DNA from: Henckelia pumila
Taxonomy: Eukaryota > Streptophyta > Magnoliopsida > Lamiales > Gesneriaceae
Reading direction: 5' to 3'
Length of the DNA: 64,000 nucleotides
Assembly: GCF_033568475.1 (NCBI RefSeq)
Contig: NC_133123.1
Location: 21,190,622 to 21,254,621, forward strand
Below, one piece after another: positions 12,003 through 22,122 of this stretch. The stretch's first letter is position 1; each line of letters starts with the position of its first letter. The notes beneath the pieces were generated by a model that searched no databases, was not told where the DNA came from, and was given only the letters and a program-made list of their open reading frames with translations. Position numbers and translations under genes: made by a program.

Positions 12003-14659
12003 TGTAGCACCCAGAATTTTTTGATACGTAAATTCGCATACATAATTAGGAAATAAAGTATTTAGAAATTTTTAAAATATGGGTTAAATGTTATCTACGT
12101 GTTATTATATGTATTATGTGCATGATTTAAATTATTTTAGCATTTAATCTATAATTAGTGAATTTCTTGAATTTTATTAATTAACTGATTTTATTGCGTA
12201 GACGAAACCGTGGACGGACGAGATATTAGTTTTTCATCCAAAATATTTTATGAGATTTTTAGGAGTCTTAAAATATTATTTTAAGGTTTTAATTCACAAA
12301 ATTTATGGTATTTTATGTATAAATATTAGTAAGCCCATTTTTAGCCAATTAAGCCATTTTTATGACTTATATTAATTTTTAAAAATACCATAAATGGGTA
12401 TTTCGAGATTTACAAGTTTTATATTATATTAGTAAGTGTTTTAAAAGTTTTAAAAAAATATATTTTATGGTATGATTTTCTATCCTAATTATTCCTAATT
12501 ACCCTAAAACTATCCTAATCTCCCCAAAACCTACGCCTTTCCCCTTAGCCGCCTCCACTCTCCTTTTCCCCTCCATTCCATTGACCAACAGCAGCCAACA
12601 AACCACCATAGTCGATCCTTGAAGATTATTAGCAAGTCTTTTTGTCGTTTCGTCGTCCCGAAGCCGTACACGCGTTTACCTTCGTCGAATTATCGAAAGG
12701 CATGTGTAATCTTCTCCTTTCTCACCATATAAGCTGTATATACATTTCATGACAGATACATAAAGTTTTTACTTCACTTTTCTGGTTGCACGCAAGATTT
12801 ATTTGGTGTTCACTTCGGCTCATGAGTTTTCTCTTGTGTGTTGGCATGTTACTCACGTTTTTTAGCCATGGGAGGGTCCTGTCTGTTGGTGGCCATGTAG
12901 ATACATGGAAGATGGTCCCTAGGACCGTGTGAGGTGGTCAGATTGAGGGGTAGAAGGACTGGTGTAAGCCTGGTTCAGATCTGGGGCAGGTGTGCGCAGA
13001 CTAGGGCTTTTTGGAAGAGGCTTGAGTGTGGCTCCTACGGGCTGCATGCGGTCGGGCTAGAGCCTGGTTCAGACCGCCCAGACGTGGGCTAAGTCTGGGC
13101 TGCGGCGCTCTGGCCAAGGGCGGCCGAAGCAGGGCGGCAGCAGCCCTTCTCGCGCAGCCGAGGAGAAAAGGGGGGGATCGGGTTTGGGGTTTTGGGCGGG
13201 TCGGGCTGGGTATTGGGGGTCCGAGTCGGGTCAGTCGGGTCATGGGTCAAGTTAGTTGGGTTCGGGTCCAGATTAGATTAGTTGGGCTCGGGTATTTTTT
13301 ATTTTTTAAGTAATTAATTAGTTAAGTGCATTTTTGGGTTTTTAAATTAATTAGAAAATTATTTGGGCTTTTAAATATTTTTATTGGGGCTCAAATAATT
13401 TATTTAAGTTAGCCCAATAATTTTTATGGGCTTGGGAGCCCATGAAAATTATTGGGTCAGTCTGTGAATTTTTAGGTCTGTCTATGAGCTAATTAAGTTA
13501 TTGGGCTTAATTATTTTTATTTCGGCCCAATTATGGTTAAGTATTTTATTTGGGCTTAATTAGTATGTTTGGGCTTGAATTAACTTAATGGGCCAGTCTG
13601 AGAATTTATGGGCTTAAGTCTAGGGACCAGCAGTCTGGACAATCCCATGAAAAAATAACTAAGTTTGGAATATATATTTAATTTATTTTAATGCATGAAG
13701 TTATTTTAAGTATAAGTATATATGTTAGAAAAATTAATTAGATATATATTGCGGACACATTTTTAAGTCAATGCATACATGAGAAAATTTTATGATGTGT
13801 TTATGATTGAGAATGAGCATGAAAAATATTTTTATGGAAATTGAAGTGATGTGGCGGCACGGAGGTGGTTTACCACCGGCACAGAGGTAGTTCTACTATC
13901 GGCATAGAGGTGGTTTTACCACTGGCACAAAGGTAGTTTACTACCGACATAGAGGTGATTTATTCACCGCCACGTACGTTGGTTTTTATAGACTGATCAG
14001 TCGGCACAGATTTAGTCACATTCATGGATATGACCATACCCAGTTTTTATGATTATGACATGCTCAATTATGCTATGTATGTTTAGTATGATTTATGTAT
14101 GGACTAATGAATATAGATTTCTATGATGCATTATTTTAAGATCATGCATGCATGTTCATAGATAATATATGTATTAGCTAGTATGAAAAGTGTTTGCATG
14201 ATTTTAAACCTTGTTATGTATAAGATTAGACATGTTGGGCCTCTAGGCTCACTACACTTTCATATATAGCTCCTACCGGTGGTGAGGGCATATGAGCTCG
14301 CTGGCAGTGGACCCCGTGACCGTTGCTTTAGTTTTCTTGTTTGTGTTGAGACATTTTATCAGTATTTTTAAACCAGTTCAGTATTTTTATGTTTTCAGTG
14401 GTTGAGAAAAATATTTGATTTATTGTTATTTCAGTGTGTGCAAATTATGAATATTTTTGGTAGACATTATTTTTATTATTGCATGACTTAGGTTTTTATT
14501 GAATAAATGTTTATTATTTATTTAAATTATTTATAAGAGTTTTTAATTATTAGTTCTATATTTAATGTTTAGACATATATGTATGGGCATGTATGTATAT
14601 TTTAAATACTTAGTATTATTTAAAAAAAAATTCCGCATTTTATTAGTTCAGGTCGTTTA
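12003..14659 (+). repeat. 3' LTR of the truncated Tekay-like element (~2.66 kb)
   Basis: Begins TGTAGCACCC directly after the purine tract AAGGGGGGAGAAT (11989-12002). It shares landmarks with the LTR at 22123-25171: a GTGGACGGACGAGAT block (12211-12226), the CTCTAGGCTCACT block (~14241) and the GTGACCGTTGC block (~14318). The right edge is set near GGTCGTTTAA because an unrelated MITE-like repeat begins at 14672; the terminal CA is not preserved, so the edge is approximate. Confidence 0.75.
13856..13969 (+). repeat. Five 22-24 bp tandem units, each a small palindrome
   Basis: Units start at 13856, 13878, 13901, 13924 and 13946. Each reads GGCACAGAGG-like then a stem such as GGTGG-TTTA-CCACC. 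The stem bases change between units (GGTGG, GGTAG, GGTGA) and the opposite arm changes to match. The homologous place in the TR-GAG LTR (near 24388-24412) has a single unit. Confidence 0.85.
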
Positions 14660-14671
14660 AATAATCATCAT

Positions 14672-15016
14672 GGTTCCATTTGGACATGTACTTTAAAAAC
14701 TTTTTTAGTGATTTATAAGTGAAAAAACTTAAAGTATGTGTTTGGATAAAAGTTTGGTAAAATATTTTTGAAAATTATTTTTTAAAAAGTGTTATCCAAG
14801 TATAGTTTTTGAATAACACTTGAAAGGTGTTTTTAGATGTTTTTAGCAAGGACCATATGGAAGGCAAAGGCTAAAAACATAACTTTTAAAATGTTTTTAT
14901 AGAATAGTTGTCCAAACACATATTTATTCTTAAAATAACTTTAAAAATATTTTATAAATTTTTTTTAAAAAACACTTTTATAAAAATATTTAATAAGCAC
15001 ATGTCCAAACGAAGCC
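14672..15016. mobile_element. MITE-like inverted-repeat element
   Basis: Left end GGTTCCATTTGGACATGT and right end, read in reverse, GGCTTCGTTTGGACATGT form terminal inverted repeats. The interior is AT-rich with no open frame. A clear target duplication was not found, so the superfamily is unassigned. Confidence 0.6.
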
Positions 15017-15274
15017 TATATGACTAGCTTTTGGATTTAAACTAAGTTAAGCATAACCTAACACATAATTTGGGTTTAAGAAAACACAAAAAAGTGATTT
15101 TTTAAGTTAAAATCTAACAACCACTTTTTTTTAGTGATTGCAAACACTCTCTTAGATAAGTCGAGGCAATAAACTGATATTTAGAATGGTTTCACGGTAG
15201 GTTTAATTATTAGAATTTGAACTTTTGTGTAACAGTCGTCGTGAACTTTCTAAATCCAAGTATTATTTGTATTT

Positions 15275-15492
15275 AGGGGTGGATTTTTGGTATACCGTAT
15301 AAAAAAATTTGTATGAAAAAATTCATACAGGTACCGATATCGAAATTTTGAAATTTTGGTATGGAAAAAATCCATATTGATGTTGTACAGATACCGAAAA
15401 CAAATTCGATATACCAAAAAAATGTCTATATATCGAAAAAATTTCGGTACGGTATCCCGAAAAATCGATATTTTGATTCGGTATCCTAAATT
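15275..15492. repeat. Decayed GGTATAC/CGGTATCC-rich repeat
   Basis: Repeated GGTAT, GATACCG and CGGTAT motifs on both strands, beginning at a GGGGTGGATTTTTGG edge, resemble common plant hAT-type MITE sequence. No matching right end identified. Weak call. Confidence 0.35.
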
Positions 15493-15784
15493 GTATTTGT
15501 AGAGGCAGCATCGTCCAATTGAATACAGCATGTTCCCATAAAAATTTATATTCACAACGGTCAGAAGAACAAATTAAATTTTATAAATATTTCAATAATA
15601 ACATGTAATTTATCAAAGTAAATTGAATATAGGAAGCAAAATGTTATTTTGGGGATAATACTTATTTCGGTCCCTTTTGTTTTTCCAATTTCCATCTTTA
15701 GTCCTCTATATTAAGCAATTTCTAAAATAGTCCATTTTTATGGATAATTCTTTTTAGTCCAGAATTCCATTTTTACCCTTTTAG

Positions 15785-15785
<1 letters not shown>

Positions 15786-15830
<45 letters not shown>
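15786..15830. repeat. (TA)n microsatellite
   Basis: About 45 bp of alternating T and A. Confidence 0.97.
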
Positions 15831-15833
<3 letters not shown>

Positions 15834-16429
15834 CCTAACATGATTCCATAAAATAAATTAAGACATATTATCTTTTTGACCAAAATGCCGTCGGATTATA
15901 TTCACCGAGTTTTACATACTGCCCCTTCAGCCCAACCACACGATCTCAACCTCTGGTTGCTGTCGTAGATCTCTTCAGCAACACCCATCACGGTCTTGTT
16001 TCGTTTTCTACCTCAAGACGTATAGTAATATATTTAATTATAAAATGTGAGCACAGAAGAACAAGAGACTTAGAGAAATTTATTAAGACATAATATTATT
16101 AAATAAATCAACTCCTTTGAAGAGGAGGAGACAACTTGTTTAGCTACTCATAGTAGCTTTATTCTTACAATACATGAAATAGAAAACTTATTACAATACT
16201 TAGAAAGACAAATATTACAACAATTTTATTTGTAAGAAAACTGAAGGAAATGATCGATGTCTTCAGCTTCCTTTAATACCTGTATTTATAGTTGTGGTTC
16301 CACTCGTTTCACCGAAAAACTTCAGGGAATCTTACAGCTATTTCTCTTGTCTTTTTATGCCATTATTGATGGCATCTTTTGCTAGTGGAGGAGTCGTATG
16401 CCTGTCTTTTTCTTTTGGCTCTATCCTTC

Positions 16430-16971
16430 TCACATGTTTGCTTTATTATTGTCGGGGCATCTTCTGCTTTTGCAGTGGTCCCCTAGGAAACGCATCTTTG
16501 GTGGTTCCTGATCATCTTTGCTTGTCTCGAAAAAATCTTTTCGATCCGTTCGGGATCGGAAACCTTTTCCAAATTCAGGCTCCTTTTGGTTTGGGCATTC
16601 TGGGCAGATAACATCTGACCATCTTCTCACATGAGCATGTAGAACTTCCGGAGAGTTTCTTTACTCCTTGGCAGCTTGCTGTTCCACAAAAGATTTCTCT
16701 TCTTTTCGAAGAATTCTTCTTCAAATCCAATAGTTTTTCATGTCGTTGTATTTAACATGAAAGATCCATTCACATAATTTTGGTAAAACTTGAATGAGAA
16801 CTTAACTTTGTCTATCTCAGTAAGACAGACTCAAATACCCCATGCTCTTCGGGTGGAGATTTCATCTTCTCCAAACGTAGAAACCAGTGGTATTTTTTCA
16901 AAAATATGATCCTTGATAAATCTTTGATTGTTTGAATCAGATAAATAATATATCTCATAATTATCGTTCTC
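16430..16971 (-). pseudogene. Decayed coding frame of unknown family with promoter-like sequence downstream
   Basis: Reading the minus strand from 16971, one frame stays protein-like for over 100 codons with only two TGA stops, then shifts near 16630 into a frame holding a CPECP motif that ends at 16430. In the same sense, a TATAAATA-like box (about 16284-16291) and an AATAAA signal (about 16157-16163) follow. That order fits the 3' end of an LTR element or an old endogenous pararetrovirus. I could not assign the family from sequence alone; both stay hypotheses. Confidence 0.35.
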
Positions 16972-16984
16972 TACAAAATTTGTT

Positions 16985-18240
16985 TTCTCTTACACACTTT
17001 TGTGTCACAACTTTTCTTTTCTTTTCTTTTCTTTTTTTTTTCTAATTTGTTCATCCGAAAACATTAAGGAAAAACAATAATGGATTGGAAACAAATTGAA
17101 GTATGACATAATATTTGTATACTTTGTCGCATTAAATTATAGAGTAAAATTAAATTTCAGTGCATTAAAATATACAGTAAGTCTTTTCGGTCTGTAATAT
17201 TCTTTCATTCACATTGGTTGCTAATAATTCAATAGATTAAATCACTGGAGTTGTTAGTTTATAATTTTTTATTTAAGCACAAATTGCAATTATGATGTAT
17301 GAATATTTTTTTATGACATTTTTTTGGGTAGCCTGTGTATCCATTTTGTAGGTAATCACCATTAGCTTCTCTTCATCATCCCCTTCTTTGGATGTTACAA
17401 AGCAGGTAAATCATCATCACGACCTTGATGTGTACAGTAATAATTTCTTTCCTCATCGTCAAGTACAATGGATCAAGAAATTATACAAGCATGTGTTTTC
17501 AGTCAAAATCCATTAAAGCTTGATGTTCATGTAAAAATAAGACGAATTCCATTAGGATTTATGCATTTTAAAAAAATTGATTATACGTGATGCATTTTTC
17601 TTTTCAAATGGAATGAAAATCAAAGATATTTTTATTTCTTAGATATATGTCACAATTTCAATAAGAGTAACTCAACATTGCACAAAGAATTCGGTAAAAT
17701 ATGGAAAGTTACATTAGCGATCTGGTTTATATCCCAAAAATATTGTATACAAAGACGTTCTACTTCTAGTCTTCCACATAGACTGGAAAAAAATTCCGAG
17801 ATATATGTTTTCCTTTTATGTATATTAATTTTGTTACATTAAGTTCTTTAAGTGTATAATTAATACTATTTGCTTACACTCATTTTATTTATGGTTGTTT
17901 CTGTTTGGACAGGTAGCATGTCAATGCATCAATGTATAAGGATCAAGAGAGGTTGTGAAAGAATTTTAATTTGAGTTTTGAAGAGTAGAGATTTTTCAAA
18001 GTTTATTACGAGGAGTCATAACTTCGATTCTAGAATAAAATATTTCAATAATTGCTCCAATATGTTTCCAATGAATTATATGTTTTGCTTTTTTTCCCGT
18101 ATATGTTGCTCTTATTTCCATTTATTAGCCGAGAATTATGATCATTTATTAAAAATATGTGTTTATTTTAGATATGATTTTCTTTAGTCTATAGCACGCT
18201 TATTCATACACATGTTATACTTAATATTCATGTACAAACG
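16985..18240. other. AT-rich stretch, no gene seen
   Basis: Contains a CTTTT repeat near 17020-17040 and no convincing frame. If the Helitron end at 18274 is real, part of this stretch is probably Helitron interior, but a 5' TC terminus could not be fixed. Confidence 0.4.
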
Positions 18241-18274
18241 TCGCACGCGTATCGTGTGTGCCTCGGTCGCTAGT
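18241..18274 (+). mobile_element. Helitron-type 3' terminus
   Basis: A short GC-rich stem (CGCACGCG pairing with CGTGTGTG, allowing G-T pairs) is followed within about ten bases by CTAG at 18270-18273 and then T. This hairpin-plus-CTRR pattern is the diagnostic 3' end of plant Helitrons. No helicase frame is nearby, so it would be non-autonomous. Confidence 0.55.
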
Positions 18275-18532
18275 TATTAACGAAAAATAGGTCAATTTTA
18301 ACGTTTTTTTTATTAGTGAGTCATATCCTCCCGTGATTATTAATTAATATTATATGTATGAAAAATTTATATACCTGGAAAAAATGTTTATTTATTATTA
18401 TTAAATTAAATAATTAACTAGATTTTATTCAACTGTTCTCTTGTCCCTTATTAATGATATAATCGGTGTCATGCGACAGTTGAATTTATTCCCGACCGTT
18501 AAAACTTAAAACCGAATCATAACTTTATTATT

Positions 18533-18562
18533 ACTAGCTGCCGACGCACGCGAGTTGCGTGT
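18533..18562 (-). mobile_element. Second Helitron-type 3' terminus, opposite orientation
   Basis: On the minus strand, CACACGC and GCGTGCG form a stem followed by CTAGT (plus-strand ACTAG at 18533-18537). It faces the first terminus with about 260 bp between them. Confidence 0.5.
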
Positions 18563-19277
18563 GTAAAATAATATATAAGATTAAAATGTTACGTTTTTAA
18601 TATATAAACAAATATCGTATATTATATGTGTTATAAATTTTATTTTTTTAAATTCTCGACACGTTGGGATGTTATCTTTTTTAGTCAACAATGCATACAC
18701 AACACAATAGTTTGATTATATATATGATCCATGTGTAACATATATAAAAATATTGGTATTTGAAAAACATATTATATAGTGATCCATAATAAATTTCAAG
18801 AACACATGCAAAGGCATGAAAATACATGTCAATAAAATATAATTCCTAGAATACATGCAAAGACATGAAAATACATGTCAATAAAATATAATGATATAAT
18901 TTTTAAAAACCGAAACATATATATATATATATACATCATTAAAAGAGCCTAGCATAATCGGAAAAAAAAATAATAAACCATGTAGTTTATGGGCACAAAA
19001 ATTAGTCAGTAAATCACAACCAAATAAACTCATAAAAAAAATCCAAATAAAAGGGAAACATATTATTTCTTATTGAAGAGATATCTCACCTAATTTCCTA
19101 TCAGTTCAATTCGAGTAATCAAGCTGTGAAAAAAACAACAAAACAATCAAAATTAATCAATCATAGAGTAAATAAATAAATAATGAAAATTAACATACTT
19201 GAGTCGACGCTTTGAACAACGGAAACAATGATTGTTTCCTCTATGGAAATCTTGTGCACAGGCGAAGACCAAAGATT
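18563..19277. other. AT-rich stretch, no gene seen
   Basis: Contains a short imperfect direct duplication (ATGCAAAGGCATGAAAATAC-type text near 18806 and 18849) and a TA run near 18918. May be interior of the minus-strand Helitron; not resolved. Confidence 0.4.
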
Positions 19278-19454
19278 ATGGAGGCTTTCTAATTATTTTC
19301 TCTAAGGTTCGTCTCCATTATTCTGTTGTTTTAACTGCGTTATAAATCTCATAACAATTAGAAATAAAAATCAATTAAATAACAATAAATCTCATTGAGA
19401 ACTTAACCATCTCATTGACAGATAAAAAAAATGATGCACTAAAATCTGCAACAT
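19278..19454 (+). repeat. ~186-bp tandem repeat, copy 1 (split; ends 21571-21580)
   Basis: Starts ATGGAGGCTTTCTAATTA and runs to CTGCAACAT, where a solo LTR interrupts it. The remaining AATCTATTTT lies at 21571-21580 after the duplicated AACAT. Closely matches copies 2 and 3. Confidence 0.9.
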
Positions 19455-21565
19455 TGTGACGACCCGGTTTTTAATCTCTCAAATCACAAAATTAATCCAA
19501 AATCATGAATTAAATCTAACTTTAAGCTATAAAGAAAAGGAAAAGAAAATAAAAAAAATTGAAAATGAGCTGCGCTCGCGCGGCTAAAAAGTGCCGCGCG
19601 AGCGCACCTTGTTTTACTCAAAACAGAGGTGCAGCTCGGGGCTGCGCGCGAGCTGCTCTTTTCTACAGCTCGGGCGCGGTCCTGGGCAGAAAATATTCAG
19701 AAATTCTCAACCTTTTCTCAGCTTAGAAAAAATTCTCAATCATCTATACCAAGTCTAAGAAATCTCATACAAATTCCAAAATGTATTAGACAAGGTAAAT
19801 GAAGTCACGAACAAGAGCATAAACATTTCTCAAACTTGAGTTTACTCAAATAGTTCAAACTATATTACAAAAGCAAAGAACCACAATCTAAACAAAGTTC
19901 AAGTGTAATACATAGCCAAGGAGTAGAAACTCTAGACAATAACTCAACTCCAACAGTTCATACATCCACTCTTGTTCTTAACATAAAGTTAACAACATCT
20001 TGACTTCTAATCCGGATCATCACTCTAATCTCTCATCCCTTGTTCTTCAAGTTCGCTTTTGTCCAGTTCCACTCCCGCCTATTGTCATGACACATACAAC
20101 ACAACAATAGCCGGATAACTCCGGTGAGAAATACATTTCCCAGTAAAAGCAAGTAAACATGCATATACAACATATATCAAGCTCATGATATAAATAAAGA
20201 CAATGCATGTTTTAAAAACAAGGTTTATACAAGAACTCTCTCATTTCGTCGGTTGGGATCCCGAGAAGAAGATATCATAGCTAACCACCGACTCTCCCGA
20301 TCGAGGTGGGGCTACTTATCCTACTTCTCTAGACTTTGAAGCCACTATATATGCACTTCAGACGCTAGGCTACGTCAACCACCCAGGCCATACATATATA
20401 ATCCCTCAAATAGTCTATTCGAACGTTTTCGTTCATTTCAAAATCAAGAAATAAGTCTTGCAAGATGAATGCAACATATATCATCATAAAAGCATTCATT
20501 AACATCAAAGACTCATTCACCAAATCATAGAAGAGCATATAAAAGCAAATAAGTATGTGATTTAGGGAACTCGATACAAATCATCTCGAGTTGTAATCCC
20601 AATCGAATAATAGTTCACTTTTACCTTTCAAATGAGATGTTTAAGATGTCTTCTAGCTTGTCAAACTCTGTACAAGTATCAACCATAAACCTATTCTCAA
20701 AATCTGCTCAAACTTCAACTAAACTTCAAGGCAAAACGCTACCAACCTTGTTCTTTCTTCTATCGGTTTCGTAGTCGGAATTCTCAAGTTGACGTGCCCT
20801 GTTTATGAACTGAAATCATAGCATAACAACCAAGAAAATATCAGCTAATACTCAGCTCAATAGCAGCTCGAGCAAAAGATAGCAAAACACTTCAAATCAA
20901 AAGTTCGACGGCATATCGGTATCATTCGGCGATCCCGAACTCAACTAAATCAATTCTAACATTCATATCAGTTGTATAGGATTCAAAACCAGCATATCAA
21001 CAGGTATATAGGTCGATTAGTGACTGGAACATCATAAGAAACTGATACAACAATCATTCCTCAACCCAACTTTCAATATGACAAAGTATAGAAGTTCATC
21101 ATCCTCAATTCACAACAAATCTGATCTCTGTCAATTTCGAATTATCAAATCATAATGAACTAAGAGAAAACTTACATCAAATCGAAGGTCTCGTTGCAAG
21201 GATTCCAGAACATCTTTTGGAATCAAAATCGGATAACCGGATCAAAAGATACGGCAATTTGAAAATCAATCACAAGAAGGGAAAAGAAAGAACTCGACCC
21301 TCTGTTCCTATTTTCTTTCCAATTCTGAATTGTTTCACACACATACACGTATACATGCTGACCATGCTTTTACAATTCTGATAACTTCAATGATTATTGC
21401 AATTTAGCCTCTCAAATCTTCAAAAATTGTAATTTGGTCCTCAGCTTCTCAATTCATTCAATTTCAATCCTAAATAATTTAAGAATATTAGAATTTAAGT
21501 CAAAACTCTAAATATTCCCAAATTAAATATTCTCGGATCAAAATTAAATAATTTCGGGCGTTACA
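19455..21565 (-). mobile_element. Solo LTR of a gypsy family (2111 bp), TSD AACAT
   Basis: Begins TGTGACGACCCGG and ends GGGCGTTACA on the plus strand; in the likely element sense (minus) this is TGTAACGCCCG...GGGTCGTCACA. It is flanked by AACAT at 19450-19454 and 21566-21570. No internal region or second LTR is present, so LTR-LTR recombination removed the rest. The unoccupied target sequence is preserved near 30050 in copies 2 to 3 of the host repeat. Same family as 1-644 plus 8241-9256. Confidence 0.93.
19571..19606. repeat. Perfect GC-rich hairpin in the solo LTR
   Basis: 14-bp arms TGCGCTCGCGCGGC and its exact complement, separated by eight AT-rich bases, near the LTR end that would be U5 in minus sense. 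Confidence 0.95.
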
Positions 21566-21580
21566 AACATAATCTATTTT

Positions 21581-21612
21581 ATGGAGGCTTTCTAATTATT
21601 TGCTCTAACGTT
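21581..21612 (+). repeat. ~186-bp tandem repeat, copy 2 (left piece; resumes 29912-30066)
   Basis: Starts ATGGAGGCTT and stops at CTAACGTT, where the Cassandra-type element inserted. The rest, CGTCTCCATTATTCTG onward, follows the ACGTT duplicate at 29907-29911. Confidence 0.9.
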
Positions 21613-21988
21613 TGTGACGCCCGGGGCTGAGGAGGCGAGGAGTGATCGCCAGTGCCAAGAGGTTGCACGGACAATGAGCGGCTCTTGGTAGGCTTCTAGG
21701 CGGAGGGAGACATGAATGAACCAGTCCTGCTGGAATGAGAGGGATTCTGAGACTGTATAGGTATGAGACTGCATAGTTGAAGAGAGTTTAAAAGATTTCA
21801 TATGTACTACTCATATCAAGAAGGTGCATCTTTTTTTCGGGAGCTCATCATATAAGAACTCCAAAGTTAAGCGTGCTTGACTTGGGGAAATTATAGGATG
21901 GGTGACTCCTGGGAAGTTTCTCAGGGTGCGTGTGAGTGAGGACATAAGCACGCTGAAAAGACCCGTCTTGATATAGTGGGTCGTTACA
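21613..21988 (+). repeat. Cassandra 5' LTR (376 bp)
   Basis: TG...CA ended; matches the split second LTR over its whole length. Contains the 5S-like segment at 21822-21938. Confidence 0.93.
21822..21938 (+). ncRNA. 5S rRNA-like sequence in Cassandra 5' LTR
   Basis: Resembles plant 5S rRNA from the GGTGCATC start through AGAACTCCAAAGTTAAGCG (box A region, about 21865-21880), GGATGGGTGA (intermediate element, about 21896-21905) and CTCCTGGGAAGT (box C). Several bases differ from 5S rRNA, so it is a retrotransposon promoter-like module rather than a ribosomal gene. In Cassandra it is thought to allow RNA polymerase III transcription. Confidence 0.88.
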
Positions 21989-22058
21989 AATGGTATCAGA
22001 GACGACCTCTGTTAGTACGGTATGGTTCGGGGACGAACCAAGCGGAAGCTGGTGGGCA
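21989..22058 (+). other. Cassandra internal domain (70 bp) with Met-tRNA primer site
   Basis: TGGTATCAGAG at 21991-22001 is the primer-binding site. The end (AAGCGGAAGCTGGTGGGCA) is purine-rich and acts as the polypurine tract. No coding capacity. Confidence 0.9.
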
Positions 22059-22122
22059 TGTGACGCCCGGGGCTGAGGAGGCGAGGAGTGATCGCCGGTG
22101 CCAAGAGGTTGCACGGACAATG
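22059..22122 (+). repeat. Cassandra 3' LTR, first piece
   Basis: First 64 bp of the second LTR, ending in CAATG (22118-22122), the target duplicate of the TR-GAG insertion. Continues at 29594. Confidence 0.93.

Noticed and set aside
12961..13313. GC-rich frames at 13001-13243 (-) and 13026-13313 (+)
   Set aside because: Opposite-strand open frames over the same GC-rich LTR segment, low complexity, no family resemblance.
13856..13969. Short regular repeats that could look like a CRISPR array
   Set aside because: Units are contiguous without spacers and lie inside a plant LTR.
21822..21938. A real 5S ribosomal RNA gene
   Set aside because: It sits within TRIM LTRs in two copies with shared departures from 5S rRNA and no tandem 5S array; it is a retrotransposon module.
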